Counted from the first letter of the stretch, positions 45,497 to 53,863 are shown. The stretch is 64,000 bases of DNA from Planotetraspora silvatica (GCF_016863315.1 NZ_BOOQ01000006.1:32235-96234); one strand, 5' to 3'. Numbers and translations are program-made. The notes: generated by a model not told the origin, from the sequence alone.

Positions 45497-45573
45497 CCGG
45501 CGGGTGGACGGCGGGCCGGCGCAAGACGCCCGCGTGCCCGCTGACCGGCGGGTGGACTGCGGGTCGGGGCAAG
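45489..45573. repeat. Tandem duplication over the 3' end of the LuxR gene
   Basis: A 37-bp segment at 45489-45525 recurs at 45537-45573 with about three mismatches (period 48). The first copy contains the LuxR gene's last codons and stop (45494-45496). It fills the short gap to the convergent NmrA-like gene, whose stop is at 45579. Confidence 0.8.
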
Positions 45574-45578
45574 AAGGG

Positions 45579-46241
45579 TCAGCGGAAGACCAGCAGGCGG
45601 ATGGCCTGATCGATGGGAACGCCTCCGCCGATGAGCTCCAGTGTGCGGTGCCGGGTCTCCGGGCGGTCGAGCAGCGCCGCGATCACCGATGCCACGTCGT
45701 CGCGTGACACCTCGCCGTAGGGGAGCGGCGGGTCCGCCAGCGTGACGAGCCCGGATCCCGGCTCGTCGGTCAGGCGCCCGGGACGCAGGATGGTCCAGCT
45801 GAGCTCGCGGGACCTGAGGTCCTCCTCGGCCGCGGCCTTCGCCGTGATGTAGGCGCTCCACGACTCACCCGACCCGCGCGTGCGTGGAGAGCCGCCGCCC
45901 ATCGTGGAGATCTGGATGAACCGCGGCACCCCCGCGTGTTCGGCGGCGTCGGCCAGGAGGACCGAGGCGCCCCTGTCGACCGTCTGCTTGCGCGCGGCCC
46001 CGCTGCCGGGACCCGCGCCCGCCGCGAACACCACGGCGCCGGCGCCCAGGATGATCTCCGCGACCTCGCCGACCCCGGCCCGTTCCAGGTCGCAGAGCAC
46101 GGGTTCGGCGCCGGCCGACCTGAGGTCGTCGGCCTGGGCCGGGTCGCGGATCAGGCCGACGGGGGCGTCGTCGCGCTGGGCGAGCAGCCGTTCCAGCCGC
46201 AGGGCGATCTTGCCGTGCCCGCCCGCGATCACCACGCGCAT
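45579..46241 (-). CDS. NmrA/SDR-type NAD(P)-binding protein
   Basis: This 220-aa atypical short-chain dehydrogenase (NAD(P)-binding, YwnB/NmrA group) has MRVVIAGGHGKIALRLERLL, DLERAGVGEVAEIILGAGAVVFAAG, FIQISTMGGG, then the AYITAKAAAEEDLR and LSWTILRPGRLTDE stretches. Catalytic Tyr/Lys are present in AYITAK. ATG 46241 has GGAGGTGA just upstream. It could be a reductase or a redox sensor; the substrate is unknown. Confidence 0.8.
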   Translation of the reverse strand: MRVVIAGGHGKIALRLERLLAQRDDAPVGLIRDPAQADDLRSAGAEPVLCDLERAGVGEVAEIILGAGAVVFAAGAGPGSGAARKQTVDRGASVLLADAAEHAGVPRFIQISTMGGGSPRTRGSGESWSAYITAKAAAEEDLRSRELSWTILRPGRLTDEPGSGLVTLADPPLPYGEVSRDDVASVIAALLDRPETRHRTLELIGGGVPIDQAIRLLVFR

Positions 46242-46320
46242 GTGGATCACCTCCGTCGACGATCAACCGGTGGGCGGGGCGGCGCCGGGCCGTCCGCGTG
46301 TGGGTGTGTCCGGGCGTGCG

Positions 46321-46401
46321 GGCCGGGACGTCACCCAGCCGCCATGGCCGCATCATGTCGTTGCCCTCGTGCTCGAGGACGTGGCACTGATGGATGTACC
46401 C
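46321..46401 (-). pseudogene. Fossil of a multicopper oxidase C-terminus
   Basis: In a minus-strand frame, GYIHQCHVLEHEGNDMMRPW is a near-exact copy of the C-terminal copper-site motif of multicopper oxidases (HCH-x3-H-x4-M pattern). It is followed by about seven residues, RLGDVPA. Nothing upstream or downstream resembles the rest of an oxidase (about 450 residues missing), and no start or ribosome site serves it. It is the decayed 3' end of a lost gene, left in the 355-bp gap between the NmrA-like and DUF4239 genes. The remainder of that gap looks like ordinary promoter sequence. Confidence 0.7.
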
Positions 46402-46596
46402 GGCGCGCCACCTCGGTCTCTTTTCCATCGAGAGCGGCGACCATCTCCCCAAATAGCGCCCCTAACCGCCCCGAACCGCGCGTCCGATCTTTGCGGTAAG
46501 GCGAGCCTCAACGTCACTTCATGTGGTAGTCATGTAACGCAAAGTGATCGGGAAAGCCTCCGGCCTGCCGGCTGAACTCGTCTATGGGGATGGTCA

Positions 46597-47355
46597 ATGC
46601 TCGTCTGCGCATTCGCCGTGGTGGCGGCGGTCGGCCTCGTGGCCGGGTCCGCCTTCCTGTTCCGGAAGCTGGCCCGGGGGAAGACGGGGGACGAGACCTC
46701 CTCGGGGCACGCGGGGGCGATGGTCTCCTCTCTGTTCCTGCTCGTGTTCGCCATCGCGATCGTCGTGCCGTGGACGACCGTCGACTCCGCCAGGCAGAAC
46801 ACCTACACCGAGTCCCAGGCCGCGGTGGAGACCTACTGGTCCGCGGCCGCGCTGCCGGCCCCGGCCGGTGCCGAGGTGCAGGCGGGGCTGCGCGACTACG
46901 TGGGCTTCGTGCTCGACCGTGAGTGGCCGCTCATGGCGTCGGGCCGGCTCAGCCCCGAGGGCTCGTGGCGTCTCGACTCCCTGCGCACCCAGGTGGCGGC
47001 GCTCAACGTGACCGACGACGACGCGCGCGGCGCCAAGGGGGCGGCCCTCGACCGGCTGGCGGACCTGTCCGCCGCCCGGCGGCAGAGGGCGGCCGACGCC
47101 AAGGCCACGCCTCCTGCCGCGGTGATGCTGCTGACGATCGTGACGGGCGTCGTAGTCGTGGTCTTCCCGTTCCTGGCGGGCGCACGGCCTCGCGGATTCG
47201 CCCTCGTGCCGATGCTGGCGATGGCGGTGATGCTGGGAGTCGGCATCTACCTGGCCTGGGACATCTCCCGCGTGTTCACCGGCGGGCTGGCGGTCACACC
47301 GGACGCCTTCGCGAGCGCGCTGCAGGAGTTCCAGCGAATCCCCGAGAGTCGGTGA
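46597..47355 (+). CDS. DUF4239 (bestrophin-like domain) membrane protein
   Basis: This 252-aa protein has an N-terminal membrane helix (about 1-22), a second at about 44-63, a soluble helical region (65-165), and helices at about 172-195 and 200-225. The layout and the QAAVETYWSAAALP / LRDYVGFVLDREWPLM stretch fit DUF4239 proteins, proposed relatives of bestrophin channels. ATG 46597 is preceded by GGGGATGG. The stop is 3 bases before the next ATG region, so it is probably co-transcribed with the proline-rich secreted protein. Function unknown. Confidence 0.75.
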   Translation: MLVCAFAVVAAVGLVAGSAFLFRKLARGKTGDETSSGHAGAMVSSLFLLVFAIAIVVPWTTVDSARQNTYTESQAAVETYWSAAALPAPAGAEVQAGLRDYVGFVLDREWPLMASGRLSPEGSWRLDSLRTQVAALNVTDDDARGAKGAALDRLADLSAARRQRAADAKATPPAAVMLLTIVTGVVVVVFPFLAGARPRGFALVPMLAMAVMLGVGIYLAWDISRVFTGGLAVTPDAFASALQEFQRIPESR

Positions 47356-47358
47356 CCC

Positions 47359-47928
47359 ATGGGCTTCACACGGATGCTCGCGGTGGCGGGCGGCGCCGTC
47401 GCGGGTTTCACGCTCGTGGCCGCCGGGGTGGCCCTGCCGGCCGTGGCCGAACCTCCACCGGCCCCTCTGGTGAAGGCCGACGTCAAGGTGAAGGTGGGGG
47501 CACGGCCCCCGGACAACGGCGGTCTGGGCATCGGCGTCTGCGTCGATCTCCACGCACTGGTCCGGCTGAAGGCCGAGGTCGGCATCCTGGCACAGCCCCC
47601 GTGCGCCCGCTCGGAGCCTCAGCCGTCGCCGGATCCCCCACCCCCGCGGCCCTCCCCTTCCCCCTCACCGACACGGCGGGTGTCCGTCCCCGCGCCTGCC
47701 AGGCCCGTACCGCCGCCGCTGCCTGTCGTACGGCAGCGACCGCCGACGCCCAAGCCGCCGTCCCCCCGGCCGGAGCCTTCGACGGTCGCCTCCCCCTACC
47801 CCGTGCGCACGCCGATGGCGGCCCCCGCACGGCCTCACCGCAACCCCCTCGGCACGATCATGGTTCTCGTCATCTTCTCCACGGTGATCGCCACCGCGGC
47901 GGGAGTGGCGTTCGCGGCCTTCCGCTGA
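47359..47928 (+). CDS. Secreted, proline-rich protein with C-terminal membrane anchor
   Basis: This 189-aa protein has a signal peptide (about 1-30; RMLAVAGGAVAGFTLVAAGV then a cleavage region ALPAVAEP), a short globular part (35-85) with a cysteine pair, and a long Pro/Arg/Ser-rich stretch (about 88-160). A C-terminal hydrophobic helix follows (TIMVLVIFSTVIATAAGVAFA, about 167-187). This is the build of a wall-spanning anchored protein. I do not recognise a family. It is coupled to the DUF4239 gene upstream (gap of 3 bases). Confidence 0.65.
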   Translation: MGFTRMLAVAGGAVAGFTLVAAGVALPAVAEPPPAPLVKADVKVKVGARPPDNGGLGIGVCVDLHALVRLKAEVGILAQPPCARSEPQPSPDPPPPRPSPSPSPTRRVSVPAPARPVPPPLPVVRQRPPTPKPPSPRPEPSTVASPYPVRTPMAAPARPHRNPLGTIMVLVIFSTVIATAAGVAFAAFR

Positions 47929-47964
47929 GCCGGGGCCGCCTCCGAGCGCGGAGCCGGCCCCGGC
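47929..47964. terminator. Long two-part hairpin between convergent genes
   Basis: GCCGGGGCCG (47929-47938) pairs perfectly with CGGCCCCGGC (47955-47964), with an inner CTCCG/CGGAG stem. It begins right after the stop at 47928 and could terminate both the secreted-protein and chitinase transcripts. Confidence 0.75.
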
Positions 47965-47972
47965 GTGGCGCT

Positions 47973-48020
47973 ATTTCAGGCCGGCGTCATTTCAGGCCGG
48001 CGTCATTTCAGGCCGGCGTC
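47973..48020. repeat. Three perfect 16-bp tandem copies at the chitinase 3' end
   Basis: ATTTCAGGCCGGCGTC occurs at 47973-47988, 47989-48004 and 48005-48020. The chitinase stop codon (TCA at 48003) lies at the junction with the innermost copy, which encodes its last residues (AGLK). The other two copies are downstream of the gene. Confidence 0.9.
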
Positions 48021-50570
48021 GAGAGCGGTGGTCAGGGATCCGGTATCTCCGGACATCTCCCAGATCATCGCGCCGAGCAGCCCCTTGCTCTTCAGCCACG
48101 CGGTCTTGCGGCCGATCGACCAGGCGTCGTCGAAACTCCACCACTGGCCGCCGTTTCCGGTGAAGCAGTAGGTGGCGACCGCCTGCTCGTCATGCCGTAC
48201 GGTGCAGCCGGGCACGCCGGACACCAGGTTCGAGTACCCGCGGGTACCGGCCTCCTCGGCGAACTGCCCGGGGGCCGCTCCGCCCGCCGCCTGCCACTCA
48301 CCGGACCTTCCGCCGTCGGCGACGCCCTGCCAGCCCCGCCCGTAGTAGGCGAGGCCGATGGTGAGCTTGCGCGGATTCACTCCGGCCTGGAGGTAGGAGT
48401 TCACCGCGTTCTCCACACTGAAATGGAACGAGTACGGATCGTCGGCGTCGGCGTAGAGGTTGCCCTGGTGCCCCGTCCTGCCGGGCTCCCACGAGTTGTC
48501 GCTTCCGGCGCCGTGGAAGTCGTAGCCCTGGATGTTGAAGATGTCCAGGGACTTGGCGACCTGTGGCAGGTCCCATCCCGCCGCGATCTTCGCCGGGTCG
48601 GCCGGGGTGAAGGCGGTGAGCTGGTAGCGCTTGCCCGTCTCCGTCGTCAGGGCGTCGAGCTGCCTGCGGAACTCGGCGATCAGAAGGGTGTTGTTCGCCT
48701 TGTCGTTCGGGCTGACGTGGTTGCCCGGATGGCCGTCCGAGCCCGGCCACTCCCAGTCGAGGTCGATGCCGTCGAAGATCCCGCCGGCGCTGCCCACTCC
48801 GCCCGCGCTGTTGTACACCGGCAGATTGCCCTTGATGTACATGTCGATGCACGAGCTGACGAACTTCCGGCGGGACGCGTCGGTGGCCGCCACGTCGGAG
48901 AAGTATTTGGAGTAGGTCCAGCCGCCGATCGAGATCAGCACCTTCAGGTTCGGGTACTTGGCCTTGAGCTTGCGAAGCTGGTTGAAGTTGCCGCGCAATG
49001 CCTCCCAGCCGGTGTCCGCGACGCCGTCGACCGACTGCGCCGCGCTCATCGGCCTGCCGTAGTCGGCGTCCGCGTCGCCCGACCCGTCGCCCTGGGAGGG
49101 ATCCTGCGGGTTGGCCGTGGTGCCCTTGGTGACACCGTTCAGGCAGGTCAGGTTCACCGGATCGATGTTGGCGAAGGCGTAGTTGAGATGGGTCAGCTTC
49201 GCCGCGGCTCCTGTGGTGTCGAGGTTGCGGACGAAGTACTGCCGGCCGTAGATGCCCCACTGCACGAAGTAGCCGACCCGGGCGTACCCGCTGCCGACGA
49301 TGTCGCCGGTGGACGCCGTGACGGCGTTGCTCGGCGCCGAGGTGTTGTCGTACAGGTCGCGGGCCCGGACCTGGAAGGTGTACGCGGTGGACGGAGACAG
49401 CCCGGACACCGTGGCGGTGGTGCCGGCCACCGTGGTGGTGAGGGCGCCGCCCACGTAGACGTCGTAGCCCGCGACTCCCTTGTCGTCGGTCGAGGCGTTC
49501 CACGCGAGCGCGACCGCCGACGAGGTCGTGCCGGTGCTGCGCAGATTCGTGGGCGTGGTCGGGGGCTGGGTGTCGTCGGCGGGGTTGTTCGTCCGGACGG
49601 CCAGCGCCCCGTTCGCCGCGGAGAGGTTCCCCTTGCGGTCCTTCGCCTGGACGGTGAAGGAATAGCCGGTGTTCGGGGCCAGCCCGGTGACCGTGGTGGT
49701 CGTCCCCGTCGCCGTCGTGACGAGGGCCGCACCGTTGTAGACCTGGTAGCCGGTGACCGGGAGGCTCCCCGGGGTCGACGCGTCCCAGGCCAGGGAAACG
49801 GTCGTGGTGGTCTTGACGGGCGCGCGCAGGTTGCCCGGCGCCCCCGGCGGCGAGTCCGCCGAACCGTCGCACCTCACGTCGTTGACCCGGCAATTCGTGG
49901 CCTGCGCCGCGGAGCTGAGCGTGAACGCCGGGCTGTACGGCTCGGTCGAACCGTGGGCCGCCACCGTCGTGTTGTAGAAGGCGGGGTTCAGCGTCACCTG
50001 ACGGCCGGTCTGGCTCAGCGTGCCGTTCTGCGCCGCGCTCGCGGTGACGCCCGCGGGCAGTTCGAAGGTGATCGACCAGCCGTTGAGGGCGGTGCCGGAG
50101 TTGTTCTTCACCACGAACTTCGCCTGAGTGCCGTTGGCCGAGTACGTCGCCGTGAGCGGGGCCGTGAGCGGGGCCGGCGGGGGAGCGGGATCGCCGGTGC
50201 CGTCACAGCGGGCGCCGTCGATGGTGCAGCCGCCCGGCTGGGCCGCCGCGCTGAGGGTGAACGTGGGGCTGTACGGCTCGGTGTTCCCGTTCGCCCGGAC
50301 GGTGTCGATGTAGAAGGCGGGGGTCAACGTGACATGGGTCCCGGACTGCGAGGTCGTCGCGTTCTGGGCGTTGCTCACGGTCACCCCGGCCGGCAGGTCG
50401 AACTCGATCGACCAGCCGCTGATCGCGGAGGCGCCCGGGTTGCTCACCACGAACTTCCCCTGGGTGCCGTTCAGGGTGAAGGTGGCGATCAGGCGGTCGG
50501 CGGCGGAGGCGGGGGAGGCCATGGCGATCGCCAGGACGATTACCGACAACACGGCGGCTAATCGGCGCAT
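48003..50570 (-). CDS. Secreted GH18 chitinase with two CBM2-like and two FnIII domains
   Basis: This 855-aa chitinase has a signal peptide (about 1-30, MRRLAAVLSVIVLAIAMASP) and two related carbohydrate-binding modules of CBM2 type (about 31-125 and 140-235). Each has a GWSI.F.LPAGV core and a final CysxxxxxxCys segment (GCTIDGARCDG, NCRVNDVRCDG). Two fibronectin-III domains follow (about 245-330 and 340-425), then the GH18 barrel (about 430-855) with catalytic FDGIDLDWEWP (DxxDxDxE) and LISIGGWTYSK. It degrades chitin outside the cell. ATG 50570 follows AAGGAAG. Two palindromes sit just upstream. Confidence 0.95.
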   Translation of the reverse strand: MRRLAAVLSVIVLAIAMASPASAADRLIATFTLNGTQGKFVVSNPGASAISGWSIEFDLPAGVTVSNAQNATTSQSGTHVTLTPAFYIDTVRANGNTEPYSPTFTLSAAAQPGGCTIDGARCDGTGDPAPPPAPLTAPLTATYSANGTQAKFVVKNNSGTALNGWSITFELPAGVTASAAQNGTLSQTGRQVTLNPAFYNTTVAAHGSTEPYSPAFTLSSAAQATNCRVNDVRCDGSADSPPGAPGNLRAPVKTTTTVSLAWDASTPGSLPVTGYQVYNGAALVTTATGTTTTVTGLAPNTGYSFTVQAKDRKGNLSAANGALAVRTNNPADDTQPPTTPTNLRSTGTTSSAVALAWNASTDDKGVAGYDVYVGGALTTTVAGTTATVSGLSPSTAYTFQVRARDLYDNTSAPSNAVTASTGDIVGSGYARVGYFVQWGIYGRQYFVRNLDTTGAAAKLTHLNYAFANIDPVNLTCLNGVTKGTTANPQDPSQGDGSGDADADYGRPMSAAQSVDGVADTGWEALRGNFNQLRKLKAKYPNLKVLISIGGWTYSKYFSDVAATDASRRKFVSSCIDMYIKGNLPVYNSAGGVGSAGGIFDGIDLDWEWPGSDGHPGNHVSPNDKANNTLLIAEFRRQLDALTTETGKRYQLTAFTPADPAKIAAGWDLPQVAKSLDIFNIQGYDFHGAGSDNSWEPGRTGHQGNLYADADDPYSFHFSVENAVNSYLQAGVNPRKLTIGLAYYGRGWQGVADGGRSGEWQAAGGAAPGQFAEEAGTRGYSNLVSGVPGCTVRHDEQAVATYCFTGNGGQWWSFDDAWSIGRKTAWLKSKGLLGAMIWEMSGDTGSLTTALDAGLK

Positions 50571-50572
50571 GT

Positions 50573-50603
50573 GGAAGCACTTCCTTTTAGGAAAGTTTCC
50601 TAA
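50573..50603 (-). promoter_or_regulatory. Two palindromes in the chitinase upstream region
   Basis: TTAGGAAAGTTTCCTAA (50587-50603) is a perfect 17-bp palindrome with a single central base. GGAAG-CA-CTTCC (50573-50584) is a perfect 12-bp palindrome directly before the start codon. They are good operator candidates for carbohydrate-dependent control of chitinase expression. The binding regulator is not in the window. Confidence 0.6.
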
Positions 50604-50702
50604 CAATTGAGCGGATCGTAATCCCGGCTCTTTCTCCAGGCAAGGCCCAAAACAGAGCGCCGCCTCCGCCTGTCCGGCGGGAGGCGGCGTCGGCCGGCGA
50701 GG

Positions 50703-51125
50703 TCAGCGCCCGCGGCGCGTCACACCCTGTGCGCCCGCGCGTGCCCTGGCCCTGCCGCGGACGATCGCCCGCAGAGTGAGCAGCGCCACGACGGCGACGA
50801 TCTGCCCCCCGACCACGAGGCGGTTGACGTCGAGGGCCGGCTCCCAGCGGACCTTGCCCTCCTTGATGACGTAGACGCCCGCCGGGGTCGCGGCCAGGCC
50901 GAACCCCGCACCCGCCCCCTCGGCGTGCCGGTCGCCCGCCTGCTCCCGGTCCGTGACGGGATCGCCGGGAAGCGCGCTCGGGCCTCCGCCTCCGCCTCCT
51001 CCACCACCCGCGGCGATCCTGGCGACGGGGATGACCGTCACGCCGTCCACGGTGATCGGCTCCCCGAAGACCCGTCGAACCGTCACGTTGTCGTGGATCC
51101 GCGAGATCAGTTTCATGACCTCCAT
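50703..51125 (-). CDS. GerW/YtfJ-family sporulation-type protein
   Basis: This 140-aa GerW_C (YtfJ) family protein shows VRRVFGEPITVDGVTVIPVARIAAGG, a run of nine or more glycines, GFGLAATPAGVYVIKEGKVRWEPALD and a C-terminal hydrophobic helix (IVAVVALLTLRAIV). YtfJ is a forespore protein in Bacillus; actinobacterial homologues exist without known role. ATG 51125 follows AAGGGAG at 8 bases. Its upstream neighbour on the same strand is the XRE/ImmA gene (gap 89 bp). Confidence 0.8.
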   Translation of the reverse strand: MEVMKLISRIHDNVTVRRVFGEPITVDGVTVIPVARIAAGGGGGGGGGPSALPGDPVTDREQAGDRHAEGAGAGFGLAATPAGVYVIKEGKVRWEPALDVNRLVVGGQIVAVVALLTLRAIVRGRARARAGAQGVTRRGR

Positions 51126-51214
51126 GGCTTGACTCCCTTCGTAGGGCCCGCGCCCCCATGGTCGTCGGTGACGCGTGCATGCGGAAGGCCGCCGGACAGC
51201 GAGATGGGCCGCCT

Positions 51215-52363
51215 TCAGGGGACTATGCGGAGGGCCGGGCGCTGGTCGGGCATGCCGAGCAGTTCCCGCACGCGGCCGACCGGCCAGGCCAGCGCGTTCG
51301 CGAGCTGGGCCATGGTGAGCCCCGTCTCGGCCACCGCGAGCTCGAAGGCCTGACGCAGGAGCGTCGGCTGCTCGCCGGGATAGCCGCTGATGGGCTCGGC
51401 GGCGAAGCCGGGCTGGTCGCGGAGCTCCCGGAGCCGCTGGTAGGCGCGGCTCGCCGCGGAGTCGGACAGCAGGCCCACCTCCCGGCAGCGGTAGAGGAGT
51501 GAGTCGACGGAGACGCCCCAGGTGTGCCTGAGCTGCCCCAGGCGGCGCAGGTCGAGCCGTCTGGGCAGGTCGGGCAGGATGCTGTCGCGGGGAGTGAGGA
51601 ACTCCGCGGCGAAGACGTCGGCCTCCCGCTCCTGCTGGGTGTCTCCGGACGCCGTGTCGCCGTGGAGGACCAGATGGCCCAGTTCGTGCGCCGCGGTGAA
51701 GCGGTACCGATGGATGTCGTCGAACCGGTTGGCCGTCAGGACCACGATCGGCCGGGGCAACTGCGAGGTGGAGAACGCGTCGACCGTCGCGGCGTCCTCG
51801 TCGGGCGGCGGGAACACGACGATGACGCCGTGCGCCTCCATGTGCCGGACGATGTGGGAGAGCGGTCCGGTGCCCAGCCCCCAGAGCCGGCGCAGCACGC
51901 GGGCGGCCTGGGCGGGGTCGCGGGGGAGGTCCACCCCCGAGTGCACCTCGCCGCCGGAGAAGCCGGGCAGGTCGACGTGCGGGAGCCGTACCCGCTTCTC
52001 CAGTGCGTGGGCGAGCTCCCACACCTGCTCGACGAACGCGACGGCTTTGGCCCGCTGGTGCGCGCGCGTGGAGCGCAGGCTGCGAAAGTGCGCCATCGAG
52101 CCGTCGAGCTTGCCGTGCGGGCGGCCGGTCAGGAAGAACGCGGGCGGCACGGCGAGGGCGTCGGCGAGCTGGGGGACGAGCGCCGGACGCGGCCGGGTCA
52201 TGCCCGTCTCGTACTGCCCGACGGCGGCGGGAGTGACCCCGATCCGCTCCGCCAGATCCTTCTTCGTCAGGCCCGCGAGGTGCCGCGCCTGGGTGAGCCG
52301 GTTCGGGTCGAACGCGTCGGCCACGGCCTGCGGGCTCGGGTGGCCCTGGTTACGGGTGCTCAT
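51215..52363 (-). CDS. XRE helix-turn-helix fused to ImmA/IrrE metallopeptidase
   Basis: This 382-aa protein has an N-terminal HTH (TQARHLAGLTKKDLAERIGVT with AAVGQYETGMTRPRP, about residues 22-60) and a central ImmA/IrrE peptidase with the zinc motif AAHELGHLVLHGD (about 220) and the downstream READVFAAEFLTP. C-terminal helices follow (about 275-380). Such proteins cleave repressors in mobile elements (ImmA) or DdrO in Deinococcus (IrrE), or act as antitoxins. ATG 52363 lies inside the end of the upstream gene (14-bp overlap), so the two are translated together. Confidence 0.88.
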   Translation of the reverse strand: MSTRNQGHPSPQAVADAFDPNRLTQARHLAGLTKKDLAERIGVTPAAVGQYETGMTRPRPALVPQLADALAVPPAFFLTGRPHGKLDGSMAHFRSLRSTRAHQRAKAVAFVEQVWELAHALEKRVRLPHVDLPGFSGGEVHSGVDLPRDPAQAARVLRRLWGLGTGPLSHIVRHMEAHGVIVVFPPPDEDAATVDAFSTSQLPRPIVVLTANRFDDIHRYRFTAAHELGHLVLHGDTASGDTQQEREADVFAAEFLTPRDSILPDLPRRLDLRRLGQLRHTWGVSVDSLLYRCREVGLLSDSAASRAYQRLRELRDQPGFAAEPISGYPGEQPTLLRQAFELAVAETGLTMAQLANALAWPVGRVRELLGMPDQRPALRIVP

Positions 52364-53201
52364 TGTCGGCGGTGACCGGGGCTTCCTGAATCGCCTCGCT
52401 GTGGACGGGGAACATCGTCTCATTCGCCCGCTCGACCGGCGGTCTGGCGCGCAGGGCGAGGGAAGGCAGGACGCCCTGGTCGAAGCGCGCCGCGCCGGAC
52501 GCCTCGACGCCGCCGCCGGACGCGGACGCGATCGTGAGTGGGATCGGCTCGCAATGGAGCCACCGGAGGTGCCCGAGGTCGTCGAGGAGCTCGGCTTCGC
52601 CCCAGTAGAGCCGGAGCAGTCCCGCGTGGGCGTTGCCCGCGTAGGCGATGGGGACCAGCCGGGTGTCCTCGGGGAGAAGGGGAAGCGCCGGGCGGATCGC
52701 GGCGGCCTCGTTCTCGGTGGACCAGGCCTCCAGGTCCTGCTCGCCTTCCCGGTCGTGCCCGGTCTCCCAGTCGATCGACAGGTCGAGCTCCTCCTGGCGG
52801 TAGGAGGCCGCCGGGCCGAACCGATCGAACAGCTCGCGCACCAGCGCCGAGATGCGGCCGTCGCTGATCCGGGCCTCGGAGATGGGCGTGGCGTCGTCCT
52901 CGGCGTAGCGGAACGGCAGCAGCAGGTTGCCGTCGAGCACCACCAGATGGTGCGGCGAGCCGTACGGCCTGACCGTCTGGAAGCCCGGCTCGTGCCGGAA
53001 CCCTTCGACGAGCGCTTCGTACCGCCTGGTCATCAGGGTGTGGCCGTAGGGGAACCGCTTGTCGCTGCGCGACCAGCGCTGTGCGTCCTGGGCGTTGCCG
53101 ACGGCCTCGGTCAGCGACGCGAGGATCTGACGGCGTACGGCGCCGGCCCGGTCGCCGAAACGCCCGGCTGCCCAGTCCTGGGGGGACGGACTCGGGTACA
53201 T
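52350..53201 (-). CDS. Uncharacterised partner of the XRE/ImmA protein
   Basis: This 283-aa soluble acidic protein has no signal peptide or membrane segment. Recognisable stretches are MYPSPSPQDWAAGRFGDRAG at the start, SDKRFPYGHTLMTRRYEALVEGF, PYGSPHHLVVLDGNLLLPFRYA and LRLYWGEAELLDDLG. I cannot place it in a named family. The ATG at 53201 has GGAGGT 5 bases upstream; ATGs at 53270 and 53267 are alternatives. It is the first gene of a two-gene operon with the ImmA protein and overlaps it by 14 bp. This layout is frequent for toxin-antitoxin or defence modules, which makes a toxin or effector possible. Confidence 0.75.
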   Translation of the reverse strand: MYPSPSPQDWAAGRFGDRAGAVRRQILASLTEAVGNAQDAQRWSRSDKRFPYGHTLMTRRYEALVEGFRHEPGFQTVRPYGSPHHLVVLDGNLLLPFRYAEDDATPISEARISDGRISALVRELFDRFGPAASYRQEELDLSIDWETGHDREGEQDLEAWSTENEAAAIRPALPLLPEDTRLVPIAYAGNAHAGLLRLYWGEAELLDDLGHLRWLHCEPIPLTIASASGGGVEASGAARFDQGVLPSLALRARPPVERANETMFPVHSEAIQEAPVTADNEHP

Positions 53202-53433
53202 CGGCGACCTCCGATCCGGCTTCGCCCGCTGTCCGGACGTCACCGCCGACACTTCATTTCCGCGCATCATACTCCCAGTGAGGGTGTAGTTGATGTTGCC
53301 TTCTCCGGCACTGCGGGGGGCGTGCGGATCATCCCGGGAATGTTTGACCGGACATTGATCGACTAGTCGTAGATCATGCGGTCTGTGGTGCTTACTGTCG
53401 ATCTCGTACCGTCATTAGCGTTGGGGGAAGCTC

Positions 53434-53838
53434 ATGCCTTTCTGTACCTTCATAATGGCCGGCGTCCTGCTTGCCACGGGTTCTGGAACGTCCGCCGACC
53501 CGGCTCCGGCCGTGGACGCGCAGGGCGTCGTCTCCGCGCCGGAGGCCGCGTCCGGTCCCGTCCGGGGTGTGTTGTCGCAGCTCGCCTGGATCGACGACCC
53601 CATGCCGACCTTCCCCGACGCGGCCGCCCTCCATGCGCCCACACCACAGGACGTCGTGGTCGTGTGGCCGCCGGTCGACGGCACTGTGCCTGGAAGTCAG
53701 ACGCTCATCCTGGACATCAAAGGCCACCAGCACGCGTCGTCGTGGTCCTCCGACGATTCCGACGGGTCCAGTTCGTCCGACGACTTCGGCTTCGACGGAT
53801 CGGGAACGGGTGACGCCGGTGCGGGCTACACGCCCTGA
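53434..53838 (+). CDS. Small secreted-looking protein, Ser/Asp-rich tail
   Basis: This 134-aa protein has a short hydrophobic N-terminus (MPFCTFIMAGVLLATG, then DPAPAVDA) that could be a signal peptide, a globular middle (about 40-100) and a tail of Ser, Asp and Gly repeats (about 104-134). ATG 53434 has GGGGGAAG 4 bases upstream. I do not recognise a family. It faces the AKR gene tail-to-tail with a 25-bp gap. Function unknown. Confidence 0.55.
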   Translation: MPFCTFIMAGVLLATGSGTSADPAPAVDAQGVVSAPEAASGPVRGVLSQLAWIDDPMPTFPDAAALHAPTPQDVVVVWPPVDGTVPGSQTLILDIKGHQHASSWSSDDSDGSSSSDDFGFDGSGTGDAGAGYTP

Positions 53839-53863
53839 GGCCCGCGACACCGCCCGAACCGGT

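Noticed and set aside
46492..46512. Iron-regulator (IdeR/DtxR) box near GGTAAGGCGAGCCTCA
   Set aside because: It matches only about 12 of 16 consensus positions, and the downstream DUF4239 gene has no iron link.
51215..53201. Prophage remnant because of ImmA
   Set aside because: No integrase, portal, terminase or other phage gene is present; composition matches the neighbours.
53360..53369. CGACTAGTCG as an attachment or recombination site
   Set aside because: A 10-bp palindrome alone is weak, with no integrase or second copy nearby.
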